From positions 1 to 64,000 of the forward strand of contig DXHV01000073.1 in NCBI GenBank assembly GCA_019113165.1: a DNA stretch of 64,000 nucleotides, read 5' to 3'. The stretch's first letter is position 1; every line of letters begins with the position of its first letter. The notes under the pieces are model-generated. The model had not been told where the DNA came from. It made no database searches and saw only the letters and a program-made list of their open reading frames with translations. Source of the DNA: Candidatus Desulfovibrio intestinipullorum (lineage in GTDB: Bacteria; Desulfobacterota; Desulfovibrionia; Desulfovibrionales; Desulfovibrionaceae). The position numbers and the translations under genes are program-made. Positions 37,501 through 46,324 of this stretch are shown piece by piece.

Positions 37501-40389
37501 CTGAGCACTGCCAAGCCCGGGGACTATGTGCTGACCCTGACCAGGGACAACGGCGAGCCCCTGCTCAGCGTGCCCTACACCGTGGCCGGCCGCACCGTCG
37601 TGCTGGCGGACGGCACCTCCACCGTGCCCCTGGCCGACGCACAGCTGCGCCTGGAACTGGCCAGGACGGACTACGAGCCCGGCGACACCATCCTGGTGCG
37701 CATGAATGTTCCCTACTCGGGCACGGGCCTCATCACCATAGAACGGGAAAACGTAGTGGCAAGCTCCTGGTTCAGAGCCGAGGCCGGAGAAAGCGAGCAG
37801 CGCATACGCATTCCTCAGACTTTCGAGGGCCAGGGCTATGTGAGCGTGCTCTTTTCCAGGACCTCCAATTCCGAAGCCATCTACATCAAGCCCCATGCCT
37901 ATGCGAGCGTTCCCTTCAACTGCGGCTTCCAGCGCCGCAGCATGGGTCTGAACATGGAGGCGCCAGAAAGCGTCCTGCCGGGCAAGACCCTGACCGTGCA
38001 GCTCAAGTCCCGCAAGCCCGGTCGGGTGCTGCTCTTTGCCGTGGACGAGGGTATACTTTCGCTGACAGGCTTCACCTCCCCCAATCCACTGCAGGATCTT
38101 CTGAGCAACAGGGCCCTGGACGTGGTCACCCGTCAGGCCTTTGACCTGCTCATGCCCGACTTTGCCAGGCTCAAGAACCGCCTGCCGGCCTTCGGTGGGG
38201 ACATGGCCAATCCTGGCGGACGCTTCCTCAATCCCTTCCGCCGCCGCAACGAGCCGCCCTTTGCCCACTGGAGCGGCCTTGTGACCGTGGGCCCGGAAGG
38301 CACGGCCGTCGACATTCCCGTCCCCGAGTACCTGTCCGGCCGCATCCGTCTCATGGCCGTCGGATCCTCCTCGTCCAGGGGCGATTTCCTGACCGCAGGC
38401 TCGGCCGAAGCCACGTGCACCGTGCGCGGCACCCTGCTCCTGCGACCGCATCTGCCCCTGGCCGTCTCGCCCGGAGACGTCTTCCACGGCGCCGTCAGCG
38501 TGGCCAATACCATTGCCGGCAGCGGCAGGGCCGTGCCCGTCCGGCTGACCCTTGCCGCCGATCCCGGACTGCGCCTGGCCGGTACAACAGCAGAATCCTC
38601 CTTCCAGCAGATCCTGACCCTGGACGAAAATGCCGAAGCCGTGGTGCCCTTTACCATTGCCGTCAGCGACAGGCCGGGCAGTGCCAGCGTGCACTTCACG
38701 GCAGAGCTTGTTGCTTCGGGAGAGAAGGAGGCAGGCACATGGTCTGCCACAAGGCAGCAGAGTCTCTCCATACGGCCCCTGTCCGTCTGCGCCGACAGCC
38801 TGCAATCAGGCCCACTTGGCCGGACAACAGAAATTACGGTTGAGCGCAGCCTCTATCCCTTCGAGGCCGAAACCACGCTTACGGTGACAAGCGCACCTGT
38901 GGCTGCCTTCCGCTCCCTGGCAGCCAGGCTTGCCGACTATCCCTTCGGCTGCACAGAACAGCAGATAAGCAGAGCCTTCCCATGGCTTGCCGCCCTGCAG
39001 GCCCCAAGGGCCGCCAGCGTGCTCTTTGCGGCAACAGGTCTTGATGCACGCAAGATTGGCGAACTTGGGGAAGAAAACATTGCCAAGGCCGTGGCCACCA
39101 TGCGCAGCACGCTGACGCCCACGGGCCTTTCGCTCTGGCCCGGAGGCGAAAGCAATGACTTTGTCACGGCCCTTGGCGCCGACTTCCTTGTTTCCCTGGC
39201 CGAGCGCGGACACGGAGTGCCGGCCGACCTGCGCGGCCAGATACTGAACCGCCTGCAGTCCGTGGTCTGGCGGGATCCCGTGCGTATGGAAGATGCCCGC
39301 ATCAAGGCCTATGCCTGCTGGGTGCTGCTGCGGGCAGGCACTGTGGTCACCCAGGACGTGGAGCGTCTGCATGCCTGGCTGGATGGACAGGCACAGGCTT
39401 GGCAGAAGGATGTCACGGCCTCGCTGCTTGCCGACTGCTATGCCATGCTGCGCCTCAATGACCTGGCCCGCAGGCTGCTGCCCCGGGAGATTAGTCCGCT
39501 GCCTTCTGCAGCCAACAGCTTCTTCAACGGTCCTTGTGCCCAGGCTCTGCAGGCCACCATCCTGGCCCAGCCCCACTGGCAACATGTACTGGACAAGGCA
39601 GGCCTTGCTGCGCTGAAGGCCGCCCGCACCAGGGCTCTGGACGAGGCTCTGCAGGCCGCTGTCAGCACCACGGCCATGGCTCTTACCTCCCGAGCCCTGA
39701 CCACGGTTCTTGTCCTTCCCGAGTCCGCACAGCAGCCCCCCGCACATCCTGACAAGACAGGCTCCATCAGCATGCGCTGCACGCAGTATGGCGAGGGTTT
39801 TGCGGGTGCAGCCGAACGGCTGTCCCTGCCCCTGCTCGAAGAGCTCAGTGCCCCAGGCTGCCTGCGCTTCGAGGTGCGCGGCGAAGGAGCGGAAGGCCTG
39901 TCCTGGCAGGTGCACCAGAGGGGCTATGACCGCACGAAGGCCAGGGACAGTGCCAGTCACCTGGAAGTGACCCGCCGCTATCTCGATGCCGAGGGCAGGG
40001 CCGTCACCAGCGTGCGCGAAGGCGATGTGCTCACCGTGGAGCTGGGCATCAGGGCAGACAGGCCGCTGGAAAACGTGGCTCTTGTCGATCTGCTGCCAGG
40101 CGGTCTGGAACCTCTTCTGGACACGGAGAGCGGATGGCAGGGCGGACTGATCCAGCACAGGGAACGCCATGAAGACAGAATGTTCTTCTTCGTGGCGCCC
40201 ACCCAGGATCTGCAGCTTGCAACCTACAGGGTACGGGCCGTGACGGCCGGAACCTTCCAGGTGCCGGCCCTGCATGCCGAAGCCATGTACGATCCAGGCA
40301 TCCATGCCAGCCTGCACGGCTCGCCCCTGACCGTGACCGGACGGCAGGCGCAGGACGCAGACACAACGCCTGCGTCACGCCAGGAATGA
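34585..40389 (+). CDS. Bacterial alpha-2-macroglobulin with intact thioester
   Basis: 1934 aa. Periplasmic protease trap: attacking proteases cleave a bait region, the thioester is exposed and the protease is covalently captured. The thioester motif is intact (YPFGCTEQQ, Cys1456), embedded in an alpha-helical TED domain. Upstream are the MG-type beta domains (GLYMPGDTLHFGILVR, LRLELARTDYEPGDTILVRM) and the GRVLLFAVDEGILSLTGF block. A signal peptide ends near HEAHA-GPSF without a lipobox Cys, unlike E. coli YfhM, so it should be soluble or weakly anchored. It is about 280 residues longer than YfhM. ATG 34585 has GGAG seven bases before it. pbpC follows 101 bases on, the classic pairing. Confidence 0.93.
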   Translation: MIGPLTRLLPLLVFLSGIVAGMLSGMPFPLHEAHAGPSFRTLQVVPPDTATWRDGIILSLVIDEVQCRRTYGSNWPQECLTPPLGEQGARVRNMKMTPHVPGEWRWTGPQTMQFTPAPQAALRPATSYELDVREVPLPPRVQLKSSRIHYTTQPQAVWIGKENIWIDPSKDESHGLSIPLRFIWPVKAGELEQILRLEPARGSGLRFGDVRYAWNADRDSVVLSAAIQRLPQQDSRVQLSVTGLPSYTQEYGRRTIVAEDRGARQAFGVPGRSNLLFFRNISLTRGHDKALNARYELELQTSLRIDPAQLGRHLRLLELPEKAQPGADRPTDWTRLPALDLRDVTGSREIVPELLTGSEPTETIRYRLPIRPGRCVLVFVSRELSALSGVRLNRDMAKVLQAPEMDAELSFLLPGNLINLSGSLKIALHSIGIDSLRWKARHIRTPFLALFAASHGFSTQTLEPWMPETDLDAQTLTRTGTLPVALLPDGEASFPVLDLTRIMTDLDGGCGLYQLELEGLRDNKSVVQAQRLFLLTRMGLTIKENADGGRHVFVESLLSGTPVSGARVQLLAKNGTVLAQEVTNASGQAYLTPTRGLEGELEPVALIAQSQGREPDLSWISLRDTSRILDNGDFAVLGRHGTESGLLASVFSQRGLYMPGDTLHFGILVRRFDWQALPADLPLEAVLSDPLGRTVFTQRLTGDVSLCETSWTSAPSSPTGPYRLEVRLGQDKGPVLGSTTVRLEEFQPDSLALAARLEPEVPAGWIRTRHRDTPARARVSLRTLYGEPAAHHDIHASLQVSPASLHFARYQGYTFHDPSLPVREPRTIALPDVQTDERGEATLVLPADTMAGTCRGTLQIEGFEASGGRAVARQISALFSPLDVLVGYKPDGEANTLGHLQQNARASLHILALDNTLAPARLENVLCTVSSRRYINALVRDDRGEFRYDATPVTSPVNSRTVTIDHGGLSLPLSTAKPGDYVLTLTRDNGEPLLSVPYTVAGRTVVLADGTSTVPLADAQLRLELARTDYEPGDTILVRMNVPYSGTGLITIERENVVASSWFRAEAGESEQRIRIPQTFEGQGYVSVLFSRTSNSEAIYIKPHAYASVPFNCGFQRRSMGLNMEAPESVLPGKTLTVQLKSRKPGRVLLFAVDEGILSLTGFTSPNPLQDLLSNRALDVVTRQAFDLLMPDFARLKNRLPAFGGDMANPGGRFLNPFRRRNEPPFAHWSGLVTVGPEGTAVDIPVPEYLSGRIRLMAVGSSSSRGDFLTAGSAEATCTVRGTLLLRPHLPLAVSPGDVFHGAVSVANTIAGSGRAVPVRLTLAADPGLRLAGTTAESSFQQILTLDENAEAVVPFTIAVSDRPGSASVHFTAELVASGEKEAGTWSATRQQSLSIRPLSVCADSLQSGPLGRTTEITVERSLYPFEAETTLTVTSAPVAAFRSLAARLADYPFGCTEQQISRAFPWLAALQAPRAASVLFAATGLDARKIGELGEENIAKAVATMRSTLTPTGLSLWPGGESNDFVTALGADFLVSLAERGHGVPADLRGQILNRLQSVVWRDPVRMEDARIKAYACWVLLRAGTVVTQDVERLHAWLDGQAQAWQKDVTASLLADCYAMLRLNDLARRLLPREISPLPSAANSFFNGPCAQALQATILAQPHWQHVLDKAGLAALKAARTRALDEALQAAVSTTAMALTSRALTTVLVLPESAQQPPAHPDKTGSISMRCTQYGEGFAGAAERLSLPLLEELSAPGCLRFEVRGEGAEGLSWQVHQRGYDRTKARDSASHLEVTRRYLDAEGRAVTSVREGDVLTVELGIRADRPLENVALVDLLPGGLEPLLDTESGWQGGLIQHRERHEDRMFFFVAPTQDLQLATYRVRAVTAGTFQVPALHAEAMYDPGIHASLHGSPLTVTGRQAQDADTTPASRQE

Positions 40390-40490
40390 AACACCGGGAG
40401 CTGAAACATCAGGTCCCGGGTCTGGAGACATGGCCATAAGCCCGGGCCCCGGACCGGTTCCCGTTCAAGGCTGCCAGCCAGGAAGAATCC

Positions 40491-42821
40491 ATGCCCTTTC
40501 CCAAACGTCCTGTCCTGTGCGGCACGGCCCTGCTTCTGTGTGCCTGTGTCCTGATCCTCCTCTGGTGGGTGAGCCGCCCCTGCCCGGCACCGCTGGAGGG
40601 CGTCTCCTTCTCCCGCTGCATCTGGGACAGGGAGGGCGGGCTCATGCGCATGGGCCTTGCCCAGGACGGACGCTACCGGCTGAAAACGCGCCTGCAGGAT
40701 CTGCCCGAAGCCGCCATAGCGGCCGTGCTCCACTATGAGGACCGCTTTTTCTGGTCCCATCCCGGTGTCAATGTCTTTTCCCTTGTGCGCGCCTGTGCTT
40801 CCATGCTGACCGGCGGCCGCAGGATGGGCGGATCCACGCTGACCATGCAGGTCGTGCGTTTGCGAATGGGCCTGCGCACAGGCTCCCTCGCGGACAAGAT
40901 CCGACAGATGCTCTGGGCCCTGCGCCTGGAGTGGCACCACGACAAGGCCGAAATCCTGCAGGCCTATTTCTGCCTGGCGCCCTACGGGGGCAATGTGGAG
41001 GGCCTTGAGGCTGCAGCCCGCGTGTACTTCCACAAGAAGGCTGCCCAGCTGACTGCCACCGAGCTGCTGAGCCTCATTCCCGTCCCCCAGAACCCGGTGC
41101 TGCGCACGCCTTCCCCTGACAATGAGCTGTTCCTGCAGGCTGCAGCCAGACTGCAAAGGGACTATGCACGCACGGGCAAGGCAGCCCTGCCCGTCGCCGT
41201 GCGGCCCTCAGCCCTGCGCGTCTACAGCCTCAGGGATCTGCCCTTCAGGGCGCCGCACGTGAGCAGCGAGCTCATGCGCAGGCCTGGCCCCGAGACGGAT
41301 GTGCACACCACCATCGATCCCCTGCTGCAGTCCCTTCTGGAAGAGCATTTGCGCTCCTTTACCAGGCGATCCGCAAGCTATGGCCTGCGCAATGCGGCAG
41401 CCCTGCTTGTGCACTGGCCGGACAGGGAAGTACGTGCCCTGGCTGGATCGGCCGACTTCTTTGCCCAGGACATACAGGGCCAGATTGATGCCACCAGCGT
41501 ACGCCGATCGCCCGGATCCACGCTCAAGCCCTTCATCTATGCCCTGGCTCTGCAGCAGGGCCTGATTCATCCACGAACCCTGCTGACGGATCTGCCTCGC
41601 AACTTTGCGGGCTACGAGCCGGAAAACTTTGACGGCACCTTTCAGGGACCGCTTCCTGCCGATGCGGCCCTGCGCCTCTCCCGCAATGTGCCGGCCATTG
41701 CCCTCGCCCGCGATCTCAGGGCGCCTGGCCTCTACGGCTTTTTACAACGGGCCCATGTGCGCTTCGACTTTTCCGAGGAGCACTATGGCTTGAGCCTTGT
41801 GCTGGGCGGTGCCGAAGTCAGTGCCAGGGAGCTTGCCACCCTGTACGCCATGCTCTGCGACAACGGTATCTGGAAGCCTTTGCAGCTCTGCCGCGAGGAA
41901 GGCCAGGCACCGGCAGGCGAACGACTGCTCTCCGCAGAGGCCGCCTTTGTGACCAGGGCCATGCTGACCGGCGAAGACGGGGGCTCGATGCTGCGCAGTC
42001 GCTATGGCGCCCTCACCCCCCTGCGCTACAAGACCGGCACATCCAACGGCCTGCGCGACGCATGGACCTGCGGCTTCTTCGGGCCCTATGTGCTCGTTGT
42101 GTGGCTTGGCAACTGCGACAATACCTCCAATCCCCTGCTTGTGGGCGCCCGCACGGCCCTGCCCCTCTTCAGGGAAATCAGTCGCTCCCTTGCGGCCGCA
42201 GGTCCCATGGAGGACAGGTTCGCGCAGCCTGCCCCGGACTGCAGGGTGGAGCAGATACAGGTCTGCGCCGCCACGGGCGATGTGGATCTTTCCCTGTGTC
42301 CTGCCCCCGAGGATCAGGCGTCCACCTGGTTCATTCCCGGTGTCTCGCCCGTGAAGGACAGCGGCATCCTGCGCAGGGTCCGCATCAACCCCCGCACAGG
42401 CCTGCGCTCCTGCCCCGAAGACCCGGAGCCCGGCGAGCTGCGCGTGGTGGAGTTCTGGCCAAGCGAGCTGCGTCAGCTCTTTCTGCGCGCAGGCATCAGC
42501 AAGCCCGCTCCTCCCGACTTTGGTCCCCTGTGTGCCCGTCAAAAGCCCGAGACGCAGCAGGCGCCGCGCATCATCCTGCCCAAGGAAGGCATGATCTATC
42601 ATGTGCAGGGAACACGGACAGACTGCACCATTCCCCTTCTTGCCCATGCGGACGCCGAGGCCGCGCAGCTCTACTGGTTTGTGGACTCGGACTATGCAGG
42701 CACAAGCACGCCCGGCCAGCCCCTCCTTGTGCAGGAGCTGCCTGGTGATCACATAGTGCGGGTCGTGGACGACAGAGGACGCAGCGCCCGCCGACAGCTG
42801 AGCATACGACGCATGCCCTGA
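40491..42821 (+). CDS. pbpC: Penicillin-binding protein 1C
   Basis: 776 aa. Bifunctional peptidoglycan glycosyltransferase/transpeptidase. One N-terminal membrane helix (about residues 8-25). Glycosyltransferase motifs: EDRFFWSHPGVN with the catalytic Glu, GGSTLTMQVVRL, and KAEILQAYFCLAPYGGN. Transpeptidase motifs: SPGSTLKP (catalytic Ser343, Lys346), SRN, and KTGTSNG. The C-terminal BiPBP_C-like domain ends with VDDRGRSARRQLSIRRM. ATG 40491 has AGGAAG six bases upstream. PbpC next to a macroglobulin is thought to repair the wall after protease breach. Confidence 0.96.
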   Translation: MPFPKRPVLCGTALLLCACVLILLWWVSRPCPAPLEGVSFSRCIWDREGGLMRMGLAQDGRYRLKTRLQDLPEAAIAAVLHYEDRFFWSHPGVNVFSLVRACASMLTGGRRMGGSTLTMQVVRLRMGLRTGSLADKIRQMLWALRLEWHHDKAEILQAYFCLAPYGGNVEGLEAAARVYFHKKAAQLTATELLSLIPVPQNPVLRTPSPDNELFLQAAARLQRDYARTGKAALPVAVRPSALRVYSLRDLPFRAPHVSSELMRRPGPETDVHTTIDPLLQSLLEEHLRSFTRRSASYGLRNAAALLVHWPDREVRALAGSADFFAQDIQGQIDATSVRRSPGSTLKPFIYALALQQGLIHPRTLLTDLPRNFAGYEPENFDGTFQGPLPADAALRLSRNVPAIALARDLRAPGLYGFLQRAHVRFDFSEEHYGLSLVLGGAEVSARELATLYAMLCDNGIWKPLQLCREEGQAPAGERLLSAEAAFVTRAMLTGEDGGSMLRSRYGALTPLRYKTGTSNGLRDAWTCGFFGPYVLVVWLGNCDNTSNPLLVGARTALPLFREISRSLAAAGPMEDRFAQPAPDCRVEQIQVCAATGDVDLSLCPAPEDQASTWFIPGVSPVKDSGILRRVRINPRTGLRSCPEDPEPGELRVVEFWPSELRQLFLRAGISKPAPPDFGPLCARQKPETQQAPRIILPKEGMIYHVQGTRTDCTIPLLAHADAEAAQLYWFVDSDYAGTSTPGQPLLVQELPGDHIVRVVDDRGRSARRQLSIRRMP

Positions 42822-42827
42822 TACGGC

Positions 42828-44198
42828 ATGGCCCCCTTTTTCGCAGACACCTTCATGGCCTTTTTTCTTCACCGATATACCGACATGCAGGAACTGCGCC
42901 TCACCGGCGCACTCTGTCTTGGCGCCGAGGCCCTGTCCATAGGCCTTGCGACAGGACTGTGCATAGGCTTTCTGCGCCTCATCTGCGGCTGGACGCCGCA
43001 TCTGCTGGCAGGGCTCCTGCACGCCCCGCTGCCGGCCCCGCTCACCTTTCTCTGCGCGGGACTCTTCATTGGCCTGTGCGCCTGCACGGCCTTCTGGTGC
43101 ATGAAAAAGGAACCCCTTGTGGCTGGAAGCGGCATTCCGCAGGTGGAATGCGCCCTGGCGGGCGTGTTGCCCCTGCCCTGGCTGCGCGTGCTCTTGTGCA
43201 AGTTTCTGGGAACCCTGGCCAGCCTGTGCGGCTGCCTCTCCCTGGGCCGGGCCGCACCAAGCGTGCAGATGGGCGCAGCCATTGGCTGTGGCGTGGGAGC
43301 CCTGTGGCACAACGAGGACCTGCGGCCGCGCTTTCTGGCAGGCGGCAGTGCCGCAGGTCTTGCGGCAGCCTTTGGCGCACCCTGGGCAGGCATTGTCTTT
43401 GCCTTTGAGGAGCTGCGCGTGCCGGCCCATGCGGCGCTCGTGCTCTTCATGACCCTGGCCTCAGGCTCGGCCTGGCTTGTGACCGACTGCCTCCTTGATC
43501 TCGGGCTCATCTTTCCCCTGCCCCTGAGCTGTACAACGCTCCCCTCTCTGGCAGAGCTTGTCGCACACTTTGAGACAGACTTCCTGCACGAGGAGGCCTT
43601 GCTCCTTATTCCTCTCTGCGGCCTTGTCACGGGCCTTGTCTGCGGCCTGCACAACAGATGCCTGTGCGCACTTGTGCTGTGGACAGACAGACACATGGGC
43701 GCCCGCACCCGCCTTGCCTGCGCCTTTGCCACAGGCCTTGCCCTGCTCTTCCTCTTTCCTGCCCTCATAGACGGACTGGGCCCCACGCTGCAGGACCTTG
43801 TCCATGGACCGGAGAGCACGGATCTGTTGCTTCTCCTCTTTGCCGGCAAGCTCCTCTTCAACTGGATAAGCGCGGCCTCCAATGCCCCGGGCGGCCTGCT
43901 CATGCCCCTGCTCACGGCCGGAGGCCTCTGTGGCGTCTGCATGGGGGCACTGCTGGAGCTTGCCCACTGGACCGTGCCGGGCAGTCTGCCCGTCATCTTC
44001 TGCATGGCCGGCTTTTTTGCAGGCATAGTGCGCGCCCCGGTGACGGCAGCCCTGCTGGTGGTAGAATGCACAGGCACCTGGGCTGGCCTGCCCGCCCTGC
44101 TGGCCACCTCCTTTCTGGCCCGTCTTGTTGCCGGCAAGACAGGCGCCCTGCCCGTCTTCACCTTCTTCCGGCTGCGCCTGACAGGCAGGCTCCACTGA
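42828..44198 (+). CDS. ClC-family chloride channel/transporter lacking the gating glutamate
   Basis: 456 aa, about 10-12 membrane segments. ClC selectivity-filter regions are present: GSGIPQVE, LGRAAPSVQMGAAIG, GAPWAGIVFAFEEL and NAPGGLLMPLLTAGGLCG. The second motif is GREGP in canonical antiporters; here it is GRAAP, so the external gating Glu is replaced by Ala. The second Glu pair (FAFEEL) remains. Such a protein would be expected to move anions without proton coupling, as Glu-to-Ala mutants of ClC-ec1 do. The start at 42828 lies seven bases past the pbpC stop with no Shine-Dalgarno; ATG 42855 or 42885 are alternatives. Confidence 0.88.
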   Translation: MAPFFADTFMAFFLHRYTDMQELRLTGALCLGAEALSIGLATGLCIGFLRLICGWTPHLLAGLLHAPLPAPLTFLCAGLFIGLCACTAFWCMKKEPLVAGSGIPQVECALAGVLPLPWLRVLLCKFLGTLASLCGCLSLGRAAPSVQMGAAIGCGVGALWHNEDLRPRFLAGGSAAGLAAAFGAPWAGIVFAFEELRVPAHAALVLFMTLASGSAWLVTDCLLDLGLIFPLPLSCTTLPSLAELVAHFETDFLHEEALLLIPLCGLVTGLVCGLHNRCLCALVLWTDRHMGARTRLACAFATGLALLFLFPALIDGLGPTLQDLVHGPESTDLLLLLFAGKLLFNWISAASNAPGGLLMPLLTAGGLCGVCMGALLELAHWTVPGSLPVIFCMAGFFAGIVRAPVTAALLVVECTGTWAGLPALLATSFLARLVAGKTGALPVFTFFRLRLTGRLH

Positions 44199-44483
44199 GC
44201 AGAGTTCCTGCCCCAAAAGAGCGGCAAAAGTTCCCTCCAGGGCACGTATCGGGAGACCTGTACCCTTTTCTTCCGACAAAAGCTTAATTTCATTGACAAA
44301 AGAATCCCGAATACGGACTTATTGCAAAGCCCCCCTCTTTTCTCTAAACTATTTCCCCAAATATCGCAGATCCCTCCTTTGCAGACGCTGAAGACAGCTC
44401 GCTTTCCACGCTCGGACCCAAGGGGATCTCTCACAACTCTAGCTCCCGAAACGTGCGGGTGAACTTGGAGACTGGTACCATTT

Positions 44484-45749
44484 ATGACACGCAAAGATCG
44501 TACTGAAGGCATCTACAGCCGCCGTGAAGTTCTGGATACCAACGAACGCAAGCAATACTATCTGATACAACTCAAGGACCTGCTCGTTTATGCCTACAGG
44601 TACTCCGAAGACGTCAAGAAGCGCTTTGACCGTGCCCAGTTCAACGTCGAGAAATTCAAGACTCTTTCCGATATCAAGCACATTCCCATTCTCAAGAAGA
44701 AGGAACTGATCTTCCTGCAGTCCATGGGGCCCCGTCTGGGCGGCCTCCTGACCAAGGATATCGGAGATCTGAAGCGCATCTTCCTTTCCCCCGGACCCAT
44801 CTTCGATCCCGAGGACAGGGCCGAAGACTACTGGGGCTACACGGAAGCCTTCTACTCTGTCGGCTTCAGACCCGGCGACATCGTGCAGAACACACTCAAC
44901 TATCAGCTGACCCCCGCAGGCCTCATGTTCGAGGAACCCCTGCGCAATCTCGGCTGCTCCGTCATTCCTGCCGGTCCCACCGAGGCTGCCACGCAGATTG
45001 ACATCATGCAGAAGCTGCGCGTGTCGGGCTATGTCGGCACACCGAGCTTTCTCATGCACCTTGCCCAGAAGACCGAGGAAAAGGGTCTCAACCTGCGCAA
45101 GGACCTCTTCCTGGAAGTGGGCTTTGTCACTGGCGAGCGCCTTTCCGAGAAGATGCGCAATCAGCTCGAGAAGAAGTACGACATCATCATGCGCCAGGGC
45201 TACGGCACGGCCGACGTGGGCTGCATTGGCTACGAATGCTTCCACAGGAACGGCCTGCACATTGCCAACCGCTGCTACGTGGAAATCTGCCATCCCGACA
45301 CGGGCATTCCGCTCAAGGACGGTGAAGTGGGTGAAATCGTGGTCACGGCCTTCAACAAGACCTACCCGCTCATCCGTCTGGCCACGGGCGATCTCTCCTA
45401 CATCGACCGTTCGCCCTGCCCCTGCGGCCGCACCAGCCCCCGCCTCGGCAACATCGTCGGCCGCGTGGACACCACGGCCCGTATCATGGGCATGTTTGTC
45501 TACCCGCATCAGGTGGAACAGGTCATGAGCCGCTTCGAGGAAATCAAGCGCTGGCAGATTGTCGTGACCAATCCCGACGGTATCGACGAAATGACCCTCA
45601 ACATCGAGGCCAGCGAATTCAACCGTCAGGACGAGCTGCTCCACCAGTTCCGCGAAAAGATCAAGCTGCGTCCCCAGCTCAAGCTGCTGACGCCCGGCAC
45701 ACTGCCTCCGCAGGTCCGGCCCATCGACGACAAGCGCCGCTGGGATTAA
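44484..45749 (+). CDS. PaaK-like adenylate-forming protein (phenylacetate-CoA ligase family)
   Basis: 421 aa. It follows the phenylacetate-CoA ligase/F390-synthetase family throughout: RQGYGTADVGCIGYEC (the A5-like YGT motif), LIRLATGDLSYIDRSPCPCGR (the TGD loop with the Cys pair), and the C-terminal lid domain from GRVDTTARIMGMFVYPHQVE. The glycine-rich phosphate loop expected near residue 100 (SSGTTGKP) is replaced by LSPGPIFDPED. It may represent a subfamily that activates an unusual acid or has lost adenylation; I cannot tell. It has its own terminator, and the Shine-Dalgarno (GGAG) is 13 bases from the ATG, a wide spacing. Confidence 0.82.
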   Translation: MTRKDRTEGIYSRREVLDTNERKQYYLIQLKDLLVYAYRYSEDVKKRFDRAQFNVEKFKTLSDIKHIPILKKKELIFLQSMGPRLGGLLTKDIGDLKRIFLSPGPIFDPEDRAEDYWGYTEAFYSVGFRPGDIVQNTLNYQLTPAGLMFEEPLRNLGCSVIPAGPTEAATQIDIMQKLRVSGYVGTPSFLMHLAQKTEEKGLNLRKDLFLEVGFVTGERLSEKMRNQLEKKYDIIMRQGYGTADVGCIGYECFHRNGLHIANRCYVEICHPDTGIPLKDGEVGEIVVTAFNKTYPLIRLATGDLSYIDRSPCPCGRTSPRLGNIVGRVDTTARIMGMFVYPHQVEQVMSRFEEIKRWQIVVTNPDGIDEMTLNIEASEFNRQDELLHQFREKIKLRPQLKLLTPGTLPPQVRPIDDKRRWD

Positions 45750-45779
45750 GGCTTTTTCAATATACTGGATCATTTTCCG

Positions 45780-45810
45780 GACCTCGCCCGCAAGGGCGAG
45801 GTCTTCTGCT
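45780..45810 (+). terminator. Intrinsic terminator of the PaaK-like gene
   Basis: Perfect 10-bp stem GACCTCGCCC-GCAA-GGGCGAGGTC, then TTCTGCT; 30 bases past the stop. The T-tract is weak. Confidence 0.65.
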
Positions 45811-45852
45811 AAGGATCGCACCGATATAGCGCTGTCTTTATCAGCAATACCG

Positions 45853-45866
45853 TTGAAATATTTCAA
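45853..45866. promoter_or_regulatory. Rex-like palindrome TTGAAATATTTCAA
   Basis: Perfect 14-bp palindrome 76 bases before the next start. Its 12-base core TGAAATATTTCA is identical to the centre of the usual Rex operator (TTGTGAAATATTTCACAA), but the outer bases differ. A redox- or CRP/FNR-type operator is plausible. Confidence 0.45.
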
Positions 45867-45942
45867 GCGGTTATCCGTGTAATAAGTAAGCGTTATTTGC
45901 GTGCAAGTCCTAACCTGCAACAGCTCCAACCAAAGGACAGAA

Positions 45943-46320
45943 ATGACTCCCAGAGAACATCTCGTTGCTTTCCTGCAAAAGTATCATGATGACGTCCTTG
46001 CCTGCGAGACAAGGGCACTGGCTGCCATGGACCAGGGCGACTCCCAGGCCTACACGGCCTGCATGAAGGAAAAAGCCGAAAAGATGGCCGCCATTCTTCA
46101 GGAGGCCCAGCCCTACATGGACGGCCTTGACGAAGACAGCCACGAGACCGTCTACCATGCCCTGCACCGCTTCTCCAATTCTGCCAGAATGGGGTTGCGT
46201 GTGAACTCTCCCTTCTACTGGTCTGCCCTTTTGTGGAATGACGATTACAAACCGGGTGATACGGACAACCTGCAACTCTTTATCAACAAACTCAAGAACA
46301 CGAGTTCTTCGGAGGCTTAA
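45943..46320 (+). CDS. Conserved-looking protein of unknown function, helical
   Basis: 125 aa; I do not recognise the family. It is predicted mostly alpha-helical, acidic, without signal peptide or membrane segment (MTPREHLVAFLQKYHDD at the start, then an Ala/Glu/Lys helix to about residue 60). It contains two cysteines (ACET, ACMK) and a Trp-rich piece SPFYWSALLWNDDYKPGD near residue 90. ATG 45943 has AAAGGA six bases before it. The EF-hand gene begins four bases after its stop, so they are co-transcribed. The palindrome upstream may control both. Confidence 0.75.
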   Translation: MTPREHLVAFLQKYHDDVLACETRALAAMDQGDSQAYTACMKEKAEKMAAILQEAQPYMDGLDEDSHETVYHALHRFSNSARMGLRVNSPFYWSALLWNDDYKPGDTDNLQLFINKLKNTSSSEA

Positions 46321-46324
46321 GGCA

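Noticed and set aside
36730-38805. 691-aa minus-strand ORF opposite the macroglobulin
   Set aside because: Antisense shadow with no motifs.
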